A stretch of 64,000 nt of DNA from Ignavibacteria bacterium (GTDB taxonomy: Bacteria > Bacteroidota > Ignavibacteria > Kapaibacteriales > UBA961). The notes beneath the pieces are model-generated. The model saw only the letters and a program-made list of their open reading frames with translations, was not told the origin of the DNA and did no database searches. Where the stretch lies: positions 248,001 through 312,000 of the forward strand of contig JADJXV010000004.1 in the NCBI GenBank assembly GCA_016720145.1, written 5' to 3'. A program made the position numbers and the translations under genes. Each line of letters opens with the position of its first letter. Position 1 is the first letter of the stretch. Shown in pieces: positions 26,738 to 35,229 of the stretch.

Positions 26738-27310
26738 TCAAGATTCCATACCAAATAAGATAACTACTTGTTTCCATCCATCCTTCGTTTTTTTAAATAA
26801 GGCCATTCTCCAGCTCTCGCAAAGTAAACCACAAACATAGTTGAATTTGAAGATACACAACGAATGGTCTTTTGAAAAAAGCGGCAGAGAATACTCATGG
26901 TAGTCATCCCCTCTCTTCATTTTGTCTAATGGTTTTACATTGATTATTTTTACCCCGAGTAGGTCGCCATTAGTCCATTTATGTTTTCGACCAATGTAAG
27001 ATTGTAGTTGCTTCTTGACATACTCAAAGTCTTCTGAAGTAAATATGCTATCAAGCGCTTTTCTTCTCAGAAACTTTGTTCTGTGGCTTGTGGTATCAGG
27101 AATAAGAAGCATTGTGTCATACCCAACCCATGGTACTACATTTCGATTGACTCTCTCGATGTCTCCTAGGATCACATCTAAATCATCATCCCAAATTTTC
27201 CAGTTTATCACATCGATTAGTTCTTGACTTGAAACCACTTCGCGCATATCTTGCCCGAAAGCAGACATTCCGCAGAAAAGTACCAATAGGATAGTTATAC
27301 ACGTAGCCAT
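26738..27310 (-). CDS. Secreted hypothetical protein, 190 aa
   Basis: Signal peptide (CITILLVLFCGMSAFGQ) and a mature alpha/beta region with no recognised motif. It carries basic and aromatic residues in VGYDTMLLIPDTTSHRTKFLRRKALDSIFTSEDF. It sits between copies 2 and 3 of the palindromic-ended repeat and is transcribed leftwards with no partner gene. Function unknown. Confidence 0.72.
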   Translation of the reverse strand: MATCITILLVLFCGMSAFGQDMREVVSSQELIDVINWKIWDDDLDVILGDIERVNRNVVPWVGYDTMLLIPDTTSHRTKFLRRKALDSIFTSEDFEYVKKQLQSYIGRKHKWTNGDLLGVKIINVKPLDKMKRGDDYHEYSLPLFSKDHSLCIFKFNYVCGLLCESWRMALFKKTKDGWKQVVILFGMES

Positions 27311-27433
27311 AATTCGATAGGTTGCTTAGGTGGTTATAAAGAAGTGAGTGGCATGTACTGAAATATGTAAATATTAATAAGTCAGAAAGTTACTTGGTTA
27401 ACTCGAATCCTTTAACAATGTCCTCAAATATTC

Positions 27434-27574
27434 TCCGTTCGGTCAGTTATATCCAACTGACCATCAACATTTACATCTCTGACCGTACTTTATACATATT
27501 CCACTGCTTTTTCACTGTACAGACATCACTTATTCAAGTAGTTACGTTCAGTTGGAAATAACTGACCCGACTGG
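27434..27574. repeat. Palindromic-ended repeat, copy 3 (141 bp)
   Basis: Left CCGTTCGGTCAGTTATATCC, inner ACATTTACATCTCTGACCGTACTTTATACAT shared with copies 1 and 4 (split here by small differences), right GTTCAGTTGGAAATAACTG then ACTGG. Confidence 0.8.
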
Positions 27575-27639
27575 AAATACTTACGTTTAGGTCTTGCTGA
27601 ACCGCTGCCGAAGTTTTGCATAGAACGTACTAATAAAAA

Positions 27640-28089
27640 TCACAGCCACAAGTAAAAGGGAATGGAAACGAGTACATCAATCTTAGGTAAATCTTTCGAG
27701 TCAGGGAGACCATAGGTCTGTAACCGGAAAGTATCCACACAGTAGAGATGCAATTCAAATATAATGGTAAGAAGTACTGACCAAAGAATTGACAGCAGTA
27801 GAGTATTGATAAACCTACTGTTGAAAAACAACCGTGAAAGACTAGTGATGACCTGCGTAGTGAGAAACGCAATACTTGCACAAAAGACAATAAAAACAGG
27901 ATTAATAAGTAAGCGCCATATCTGATATTCAGTTGAAGGTGGGTAGCCATTAGCACCGATCCAAACCACTGATTCATAGGGACTACCCAAAAACTCCAAT
28001 TTAAGATATCTACTCAAGGCAGAAATAGCTAACACAAAGCAGAAAATGAAGATCCAAAGGAGAAAAGGCAGAGTTTTGAAGTAATTCAT
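27640..28089 (-). CDS. Membrane protein of unknown function, 149 aa
   Basis: Three or four hydrophobic helices: about 7-26 (FLLWIFIFCFVLAISAL), 60-85 (LLINPVFIVFCASIAFLTTQV), 95-118 (LLLSILWSVLLTIIFEL) and perhaps the C-terminus. It has no signal cleavage site and no recognised family. It lies between repeat copies 3 and 4 together with the orphan DUF2281 gene. Confidence 0.65.
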   Translation of the reverse strand: MNYFKTLPFLLWIFIFCFVLAISALSRYLKLEFLGSPYESVVWIGANGYPPSTEYQIWRLLINPVFIVFCASIAFLTTQVITSLSRLFFNSRFINTLLLSILWSVLLTIIFELHLYCVDTFRLQTYGLPDSKDLPKIDVLVSIPFYLWL

Positions 28090-28275
28090 CAGGTTGGATA
28101 GTTAAACTTTGGCACTGTACGATGATAGGTAAGTATGATAAACCTTGCTGATGAAACGTACTATTCGACCGAACTGTGTATCTTTCTCGCTCGAGTAGAA
28201 AGCAAATCTGACAGTACGTTTAAACATCTACCAACATGTGATGCGAGTAGGAAACAACTTACCGAACTGGCAATT

Positions 28276-28485
28276 TCATTCCATGTATTCCTTGAAATCT
28301 TCCAAAGGATCGTCAAAAACCGGCTGGAGAATATATTTCCCCTTCGAACTACCGAACTGAGGGGTGATTTTTTCCTCAGATGTCACATACTTCGAACTTA
28401 AAAAGCCAATGTAGTCCAACACTTCCTGCTGTAAGCTCTCAGGAAGTACTGTTATCTCTGAATAAAGTGTTGCTATGCGTGTCAT
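28276..28485 (-). CDS. DUF2281 antitoxin-like protein, 69 aa
   Basis: It fits the DUF2281 pattern: an N-terminal helix with LPESLQQEVLDYIGFLSSKY, then FGSSKGKYILQPVFDDPLEDFKEYM at the C-terminus, the segment that inserts into PIN toxins. Normally a VapC-type PIN gene lies immediately downstream. Here the 186 bp downstream hold no such frame, so this is an orphan or the toxin has been lost, probably by insertion or decay of the surrounding repeats. Confidence 0.82.
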   Translation of the reverse strand: MTRIATLYSEITVLPESLQQEVLDYIGFLSSKYVTSEEKITPQFGSSKGKYILQPVFDDPLEDFKEYME

Positions 28486-28569
28486 ACGGTACTTAAATAC
28501 AGTGTCAAATCAAGAAGAGTATCAATTGACTGCAAATGTACGTAAATTAATTAATTCATTCAATCTCTG

Positions 28570-28705
28570 TCCAATCAGTTATTGCCAAAAGACCATCAAC
28601 ATTTGCAACCCTGACCGTACTTTAATATATACTGTTGCTTATTCACATTGCAGACGTCTCATAGGCAAGTAATTACGGTCAGTTGGAAACAACTGAACGG
28701 ACTGG
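28570..28705. repeat. Palindromic-ended repeat, copy 4 (136 bp)
   Basis: Left TCCAATCAGTTATTGCC, inner ATTTGCAACCCTGACCGTACTTT and CAAGTAATTACGGTCAGTTGG, right AAACAACTGAACGGACTGG. With the surrounding DNA it fills the 357-bp gap upstream of the vWA-WD40 gene; the 3' side (28706-28842) holds nothing else recognisable. Confidence 0.78.
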
Positions 28706-28842
28706 AAAACGTTCAACCTTTTCCTGAACATACTTATTACCTACTCCTCATAACTTTTTCTACCTACCACCTCACCGAACTTCATTATTTTGCATTGAAG
28801 TAATGAATGATTTTCTAAAAACATACTAATTAAAGGTACACG

Positions 28843-31800
28843 ATGAAATTTTCTACTCTTTGTACTCTCTTACTCTATACTCTCTGCATGCGAGCCACCG
28901 GGCAGTCTCTCTCGGTCTTTGATATAGATGAGAGTCAATTCCCAACCATGAAAGCGAAGATCTATGCGTTCCAACAAGATGGAACCTCGATACCAAATCT
29001 CACACCTGCTAACCTTGTCGTGCTTGAAAATGGCATACCGCGTACTGTCACTTCGATAAACTGTCCTTCGCCAAAAGTCGAGCAAATCTCGCTCACTCTC
29101 AGTGTCGATGTGTCGGGTTCGATGGCAACCACCGCCGACTTCCTCTCCGAACAACCCATGCTTCTTGCCAGAGAATACGGGCGTTCACTTGTCGGGGCAA
29201 TCGCCTCTCCTCCTTCGCAAATTACCCTTCAAATTGCTGACCGAAAGAGTTATGTATTACATGACCTTTCGACTGATAAGCACAAAATTCTCCAATCAAT
29301 TTCCACTCTCAATGCAGCCGGAGGTAATGATTATAAAGATCAATTACTTAATCCTCAAACAGGAGCGCTCGTACTTTCAAGAGCAGGCGTCTTCAAACGT
29401 CATATCCTCGTAGTGACTGACGGACAGTGGGGACGTCTCACTCCTGAGGACTCGGTGCGATGTGTAGAACTCTGCAAAGCGGACAATATCATATTCCATG
29501 TCGTGCTTTTAGGTGGTAATCAAGCCGATGAACGTGGTATTATGACGACTCTATTAGGAATTGCTTCCGCGACCGGCGGCGAAGTAGTGACAAACATTCG
29601 TACTTCCGCCGAGGCGAGAAAGTATGCACTCGAATTGCATCAAAAGATTCAAGGCGGTCAGCCCTGTGAAATTACCTGGAAGTCCGACTCTTCCTGTACC
29701 CAAGATAGGCAAGTGCGAGTCAGTATTCCGACAGTTCCTGTGGAAGCCGATGCATTCTATACAGCTCCCGATAACTCATTCATTGATCTCAATCTTAGCG
29801 ATATATCACTTTCCTTCGGAGCAAATACGCCCAATACTACTGCACAACAAACCGTGACAATCACTGCGCGCAATTACCCCGTAACTATCAAGAAAATTAC
29901 GTCATCTGATCTTCGATTCTCGGTTAGTAATTATGGTGGCACGGTGCCTCCATTTGTACTGCAGCCGGGCAATACACGTGTGCTAACCGTTCAATTTGCA
30001 CCGATCGATTCCGGCTATTCCTTCTCTGAAATATTAATTGCGCATAATGGATGTACCAATTCGACAATTCAAGTCTCGGGAGGATTCCCGCATAAACGTG
30101 CGAGTGTACCGTCGCTAAAGCTCATCACGCCCAATGGCGGTGAACACTATGGCGTCGGCGAACGCCCAACAGTACTCTGGTCAGGTGTATTACCAGAAGA
30201 TACAGTGAGGATTGATATAAGTACTGATAATGGAGACAGTTGGGTGACTCTTGCTGAACGTGCTACAGGACTTTCGCATCCGTGGCAAGTGCCCTATAGT
30301 GTGAGCGATAGCTGCCGAGGGAGAATTACACAACTCCGCCCGACCAATTCTGCAACATCGACCGTTGTTTTCCCCAAAAGTCTGATGCCTCAGTGGAATA
30401 AAAAGGGAGATCAACTCATGACGTTTGCCACGAATGACAATTCAGCCAAAGTCTGGTACTCAGAGTCAGGACTGCCGATTACCACGTACAAAGCAGGCGG
30501 CAAGCTCACAAGAATTTCGTGGAATCTCAATAAACGTCTCATTGCCATGGAGTATGATGGCAATTCAATTTCGATATTTAATGACTCGACCGGTCAGAAA
30601 GTGATTACGAATTACGGATTATTTGAGGCATGGAGTCCGGCAGGCGACAGAATCATCACCCGCGACGGACGAATCTTAGATGATAATGCCTTCTTAATCC
30701 GCCGCCTCGAAGACCCGTTTGAAGACTATGGAGCCGATTCATTCCGCGTGTTCAAGATGCACAAATGGAGTCCAATCCGAGCAAATATCATCGCTCTCCA
30801 AAAAGGAGTAGCCGGTGGCGGAGACTCTCTCAGAATGTGGGATGTGTCCAATGAAAATTCGCAACCCGCTAAACTCATCAAGTCGGTCGCAGCGCATAAT
30901 GGGAAGATTTACGCTTGTGAATGGAGTCCGTCAGGAGAACGTATTGCTTCCATCGGCGGTGATTCCACTGGGGTAATTTATAACTTTATCCTCAATATTC
31001 CCATCCGCTTAGTCGGGCATACGGGTGAGGTACGTTCGTTTGCCTGGAGCGCAGGTGACCGATACGTTGCCACAGGAAGTGAAGATTATTCTGCGAAAAT
31101 ATGGCAATCCGGTAATGGTGAGATCAAGCGAACGTATGAGCATGGAAGCGCCGTCGATGCCGTTGCCTTTAGTCTCGACGGTCGGCTCCTCGCGACAGGT
31201 GGCAGGGATAATGGTATCAAAATCTGGGAAGTAGAAACTGGTAAATTGCTCCGTACATTGATTGGTCATACCAATAGCGTGCTGACTCTTGGGTTTAGTC
31301 CCGAAGGACGGCGTCTGATCAGCACGAGCATCGACAGCACGGTGCGTATTTGGGATATTGATTCGACGGAAATTCAACAGGTAATTTCTGAGAATGTCTG
31401 GAAAATCGAGCAGCCACAGCTTCAAACGAATGAAATAGACTTTCAGCAAGTGCAGTTCGGCAGTGCGAAGGATTCGGTCGTCCAAAACTTCGTTAAAAAC
31501 ACCGGCACCCGTCCTGTTCTCATCGACAGTATCCGCATTCAGGGCGGCAATCCGGAAGACTTCTCGGCAACGAATGGGTTTTCGGGATTCATGCTGCAGC
31601 CGGGCGAAGGTCGTACAGTCGAAGTGCAATTTAAGCCAACAAAAGTTGGCAAGCGTAACTCCGTAGCGCAGGTATATGTCAGCGGATATGCTTTCCCAAT
31701 ATTGCTTAGTGGCGAAGGGGTTCTGACGGCAGAAGTAAAAGAGACTGATATCGACTTTCACAAAGTAGTTCTTGGTTCAGTAAAAGATACGACAGTGAAT

Positions 31801-32304
31801 GCAATTATTAAAAATACTAATACTTTACCACTAACGGTAAGCTTCGCTCTGGCGCTCGACACACTACAATTTAAAGTGCTCTCTGGTGGCGGTATTGTGA
31901 CACTCGCGCCGGGTGAGTCCCGCGAGATTACCCTCAGATTCGCGCCGACCTCGATTGGCAAGACAAGCGCGCAGCTTGTGTGCTCGTACAATGGAGCAGG
32001 ATCACCCGCGAAAATCGCACTCCTCGGCGAAGGCATTGATAAAGTTGGCGTTGAGGAAGAGGTGCATGCAGGCGAGCTCACCACGATTCACCCGAATCCG
32101 ACGACAAACGCGCTGGAAATCACTCACGCGGGTGAGTTCATGGTAGAAATCACCGACCTTCTCGGACGAGCGCTCCCGCTTTCGGTGAAGCATTTTACAA
32201 ATAGCGCGCATATCCAAGTCGAAGCAATTCCGGAAGGTGTGTATTTCGTGAGGATTCACGCGCGTGGGGATGTGCAGATGATACCGGTGGTGGTGGGGCG
32301 GTGA
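28843..32304 (+). CDS. Giant vWA / WD40 / ASH-domain T9SS-secreted protein, 1153 aa
   Basis: After a signal peptide (about 1-20) comes a von Willebrand A domain with an intact MIDAS start DVSGS (89-93). It is followed by an ASH/choice-of-anchor-D domain (about 315-410), an Ig-like GGEHYGVGERPTVLWSG segment, and a WD40-like propeller (about 500-850: ARLVGHTGEVRSFAWSAGDRYVATGS-type repeats). Two further ASH units (about 865-1065) precede a C-terminal T9SS type A sorting domain (HPNPTTNALEITHAGEFMVEITDLLG ... GVYFVRIHARGD). It should cross the outer membrane by T9SS and be attached to the surface or released. The vWA plus propeller suggests metal-dependent adhesion; the ligand is unknown. It is transcribed alone. 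Confidence 0.92.
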   Translation: MKFSTLCTLLLYTLCMRATGQSLSVFDIDESQFPTMKAKIYAFQQDGTSIPNLTPANLVVLENGIPRTVTSINCPSPKVEQISLTLSVDVSGSMATTADFLSEQPMLLAREYGRSLVGAIASPPSQITLQIADRKSYVLHDLSTDKHKILQSISTLNAAGGNDYKDQLLNPQTGALVLSRAGVFKRHILVVTDGQWGRLTPEDSVRCVELCKADNIIFHVVLLGGNQADERGIMTTLLGIASATGGEVVTNIRTSAEARKYALELHQKIQGGQPCEITWKSDSSCTQDRQVRVSIPTVPVEADAFYTAPDNSFIDLNLSDISLSFGANTPNTTAQQTVTITARNYPVTIKKITSSDLRFSVSNYGGTVPPFVLQPGNTRVLTVQFAPIDSGYSFSEILIAHNGCTNSTIQVSGGFPHKRASVPSLKLITPNGGEHYGVGERPTVLWSGVLPEDTVRIDISTDNGDSWVTLAERATGLSHPWQVPYSVSDSCRGRITQLRPTNSATSTVVFPKSLMPQWNKKGDQLMTFATNDNSAKVWYSESGLPITTYKAGGKLTRISWNLNKRLIAMEYDGNSISIFNDSTGQKVITNYGLFEAWSPAGDRIITRDGRILDDNAFLIRRLEDPFEDYGADSFRVFKMHKWSPIRANIIALQKGVAGGGDSLRMWDVSNENSQPAKLIKSVAAHNGKIYACEWSPSGERIASIGGDSTGVIYNFILNIPIRLVGHTGEVRSFAWSAGDRYVATGSEDYSAKIWQSGNGEIKRTYEHGSAVDAVAFSLDGRLLATGGRDNGIKIWEVETGKLLRTLIGHTNSVLTLGFSPEGRRLISTSIDSTVRIWDIDSTEIQQVISENVWKIEQPQLQTNEIDFQQVQFGSAKDSVVQNFVKNTGTRPVLIDSIRIQGGNPEDFSATNGFSGFMLQPGEGRTVEVQFKPTKVGKRNSVAQVYVSGYAFPILLSGEGVLTAEVKETDIDFHKVVLGSVKDTTVNAIIKNTNTLPLTVSFALALDTLQFKVLSGGGIVTLAPGESREITLRFAPTSIGKTSAQLVCSYNGAGSPAKIALLGEGIDKVGVEEEVHAGELTTIHPNPTTNALEITHAGEFMVEITDLLGRALPLSVKHFTNSAHIQVEAIPEGVYFVRIHARGDVQMIPVVVGR

Positions 32305-32385
32305 TGCGTGTGGATTGTTAACGCAATGTCGCAAAGGGAATGCGTGATGTTGAATCAAATTATACGCATACAGATTAGCTCCATC

Positions 32386-32540
32386 GGAGCGACCTGTTTG
32401 TAGGATAGATGGTTAATAAATAGATAGCTTTAGCTCCATCGGAGCGACCTGTTTGTTTCTTTAAGCGCAATAAACAGGTCGCACCTTTGCGGCTACGATG
32501 GGTTCGGTGTGGGGAATCGATATTCTACAAACAGGTCGTT
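32386..32540. repeat. TAGCTCC-type REP-like repeats, four copies
   Basis: Direct copies of TAGCTCCATCGGAGCGACCTGTTTG at 32386 and 32431, and inverted copies at about 32472-32495 (AAACAGGTCGCACC...) and 32527-32540. CTCC and GGAG within each copy form a hairpin. Further copies lie at 36782-36942. They account for most of the 400-bp gap here. Confidence 0.8.
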
Positions 32541-32705
32541 ATGTATTGGATGAATGATGGGTGGGAAGCTGTATTCTCGGTGGAAATGTGGCGGGATGAT
32601 TTAAAGATACTTGTTTACATACAGTTGTAAGAACTCGTCGAACATAAAATACATGTAGTTTTATATTCAATGCAAACCAATTCTAATCACGTAGAAGCTT
32701 CAATT

Positions 32706-33527
32706 ATGAAATCAATATTTTTCGTATTGTTATTCTCTTGTATTGTACCGGTTACCGCACAAATACAAATTAACTGTGTAAGTGTAAATGATTTATTATA
32801 TCCTTATTCAAACGCAACCACGATTAAAGGCATTGATGAATATGTGCTCTCAACGCTGATTACGACTAATTTAATGACTTATAATAATAGTCGGTTCTTT
32901 TTATCTTCGAGTCAAAGATATAATGAATTTAATCATGTTCATAGAAAAGGTATGTTGTTAAATTTAGCGCCCTGCGAACACTTTGTAATCAATTTCAAAG
33001 AATCCTCACTGTCTTTTCGTGGATATAAACTCGTAGAATATTCAATTCCTAATATGAAGATAGGATGCTTTAGAAATTTTGATAATGATACATGTGTTAC
33101 GAAATATCATATGCCTATCTCATCTGTAGGTAGAATAGATGGTTTTTTAAGCAATGACTTTAGAGAAGTTGATTCTAGTATTTTACGGCTTATGCAAAAG
33201 GGACTTATACTAGACCTAAGTGGTCCCATTTTTATAAGCGGATACATGTTCCTTGATGAAATTGCTGATGAATTTTTTGATGTTGACATCACTACTGAAT
33301 TTTCTGACGATCCTCTAAGTCATGTTAATAAAACTTCCTTTGAACAATTTATTAAAATACGATACTTTAATTATGATCCCGAAAGTATTTCAATCAACAT
33401 CCAGAATTATAGCGCAACATTTTATTCTCCAGTAACTAATAAAAACCATACCTGTACATTAAAAACAAAACCTGTGACTACATCTACAGGGGATAAAAAA
33501 CTAAGCATTATTGAAGACTTTCAATAA
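32706..33527 (+). CDS. Secreted hypothetical protein, 273 aa
   Basis: Signal peptide MKSIFFVLLFSCIVPVTAQ; I start at 32706, where the signal begins. The mature part is rich in Asn, Ser and aromatic residues with Cys at NCVSVND, APCEHF, IGCFRNFDNDTCV and HTCTL, suggesting an extracytoplasmic disulfide-bonded domain. No T9SS domain is present and no family is recognised. Confidence 0.75.
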   Translation: MKSIFFVLLFSCIVPVTAQIQINCVSVNDLLYPYSNATTIKGIDEYVLSTLITTNLMTYNNSRFFLSSSQRYNEFNHVHRKGMLLNLAPCEHFVINFKESSLSFRGYKLVEYSIPNMKIGCFRNFDNDTCVTKYHMPISSVGRIDGFLSNDFREVDSSILRLMQKGLILDLSGPIFISGYMFLDEIADEFFDVDITTEFSDDPLSHVNKTSFEQFIKIRYFNYDPESISINIQNYSATFYSPVTNKNHTCTLKTKPVTTSTGDKKLSIIEDFQ

Positions 33528-33779
33528 CTGTAAGTATATATAATTTCTCTCCAACTGGTTTTTAGTTTAAATACGGTAGGTTTTTAATGCGGAAGGTTTC
33601 TAATAGCCCCAATTCCATACCAGCAATATTAGATGCAGAGGTTGCTGTGCATTGGGCAAGTAGTGAGAGGTAAAGAATATTAACGCAAAGGGCGCAGAGG
33701 GAATCATTCGTAACCCTTTGCATCTAAATTAACTATACAAGTACAACTTATTATCTTTTATTATTACAGGAAAATCTCT
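33528..33779. other. Intergenic region upstream of pfkA
   Basis: AT-rich DNA with an AACGCAAAGGGCGCAGAGGG motif at 33681-33700, a dispersed-repeat-like sequence also hinted at near 58037. It holds the pfkA promoter but no gene. Confidence 0.4.
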
Positions 33780-34880
33780 ATGGCAATTAGAAAAATAGCT
33801 TTGAATACCGGTGGCGGTGACGCTCCGGGGCTGAACGCCGTGATACGTTCGGCAGTGCATTCCGCCCTCCATCGCGGGTGGGAATGCGTTGGTATTCGCG
33901 ATGGATACAATGGTATTTTAGAGCCGGATGAATATCCTCACAATGGGATTATCCCGCTCACGCATCAGTCTGTACGTGGTATTACGCATTTGGGTGGGAC
34001 GATACTTGGTACCACAAATCGTGGCAATCCGCTGAATTTTCCTGTGCGACAGTCGGACGGAACGTATCTTGAAATCAACCGAGTCGATGAACTGCTCACA
34101 AGATTCCACGACGAGGGAATTGATGCGCTCGTCGCTATCGGAGGAGACGGTTCTTTAAAAATTGCTAATGCCTTTGTGGAAAAGGGTTTCCCGGTGGTCG
34201 GTGTGCCCAAAACAATTGACAATGACATCTTCGGCACGGAGGTTACGTTCGGTTTTGACAGCGCTGTCAGCTTTGCCACTGAGTGTATCGACCGTTTACA
34301 TTCGACCGCAGAATCGCATCATAGAGTGATTGTCGTAGAAGTAATGGGACGTTACGCCGGGTGGATAGCGCTTCATGCGGGAGTAGCAGGTACAGCAGAT
34401 GCGATTCTCATTCCCGAAATTCCGTATTCTATTGATAAAATTGCTGCGAAAGTAATCGAACGTGATGAACGTGGACGTCATTTCTCAATCATCGTGGTAG
34501 CTGAAGGCGCAAAACCGGTCGATGGCGAAACGTCGATTATCGGGAAATCGATTGGTCAAGCCGAACGCCTCGGTGGTGCCGGCGAACGTATCGTACATCA
34601 AATAGAAGCGCTCACCGGTAAAGAGTCGCGGCTTGTCGTACTCGGGCATTTATTGCGCGGCGGAGCTCCTACTACCTTTGACCGGTTGCTTTCGCTCAGA
34701 TTTGGGGCTGCAGCGGTACGTTCACTTGCTGATGGAATGTCCGGCGTGATGGTCGGCCTCGAAGCATCGCAGATACATTGTGTGCCGTTCAATGAGGTAG
34801 CAGGCAAGATGCGCGGCGTGCCGACGAATTCGGATATTATCCTCACAGCGAAGGATCTGGGGATTACATTTGGGGATTAG
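33780..34880 (+). CDS. pfkA: 6-phosphofructokinase, 366 aa
   Basis: Converts fructose-6-phosphate to the 1,6-bisphosphate, the committed step of glycolysis. Visible motifs: N-terminal NTGGGDAPGLNAVIR, GGDGS (121-125, phosphate donor), PKTIDND (143-149, with catalytic Asp) and VVEVMGRYAGWIA (fructose-6-phosphate binding). The pair Gly at the GGDG position and Lys in PKTIDND is the group III combination found in ATP-dependent actinobacterial-type enzymes; PPi-dependent forms have GGDD. ATP use is therefore likely but not certain. Length fits. Monocistronic; preceded by AGGAAAA 6 bp before the ATG. Confidence 0.95.
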   Translation: MAIRKIALNTGGGDAPGLNAVIRSAVHSALHRGWECVGIRDGYNGILEPDEYPHNGIIPLTHQSVRGITHLGGTILGTTNRGNPLNFPVRQSDGTYLEINRVDELLTRFHDEGIDALVAIGGDGSLKIANAFVEKGFPVVGVPKTIDNDIFGTEVTFGFDSAVSFATECIDRLHSTAESHHRVIVVEVMGRYAGWIALHAGVAGTADAILIPEIPYSIDKIAAKVIERDERGRHFSIIVVAEGAKPVDGETSIIGKSIGQAERLGGAGERIVHQIEALTGKESRLVVLGHLLRGGAPTTFDRLLSLRFGAAAVRSLADGMSGVMVGLEASQIHCVPFNEVAGKMRGVPTNSDIILTAKDLGITFGD

Positions 34881-35054
34881 GGATTCTATTACCCCAATGT
34901 TGTCAACTTAAGAAGAAATTGGCAAGTAATTGAACACTTCGACGGAGCTCAGTGTGACTGTAAGTCGTTCGTCATGCTGAGTTCCTAAGAGGCGGCCGCC
35001 CGCCCCTATCAAAAAGTAATGACACAAAAATACAATAATTTTGCTGTAGTTTTT

Positions 35055-35190
35055 AGGTGTAGCCCGAGACATGCTTGGTAACTTTGATTCCGTGGCTGAG
35101 TTTGGGCAGGAAGCATTCAGATAGCAGAATTGGTGTATTAATACCCGCTTAACAGACTATCGTAGAATAACAATGCTTCCCCTGAGAACT
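35055..35190 (+). ncRNA. Candidate bridge RNA of the IS110 element
   Basis: The IS left end folds into two stem-loops. Stem 1: GCCCGA (35062) with TTTGGGC (35101-35107); its loop contains CATGCT (35070-35075), identical to the left side of the target repeat. Stem 2: CAGGAAGCATT (35107-35117) with AATGCTTC..CCTG (35172-35184), containing an inner GATAG/CTATC stem; its loop contains TTAACAG (35149-35155), identical to the 7 bases at the right IS end (36599-36605). These match the target- and donor-binding loops described for IS110 bridge RNAs. The ends are approximate; expression is not shown. Confidence 0.6.
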
Positions 35191-35229
35191 ATGTAACAAT
35201 ATATTTTATTATATAGTTAGGAGGAATAC

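Noticed and set aside
27630..27977. Alternative frame over the membrane protein at 27640-28089
   Set aside because: The longer frame has cleaner transmembrane segments and a natural N-terminus; both cannot be real over this length.
25391..28705. Integron cassette array
   Set aside because: Repeat ends do not follow the RYYYAAC...GTTRRRY core consistently, gene orientation is mixed and no integrase is visible. Kept only as an analogy.
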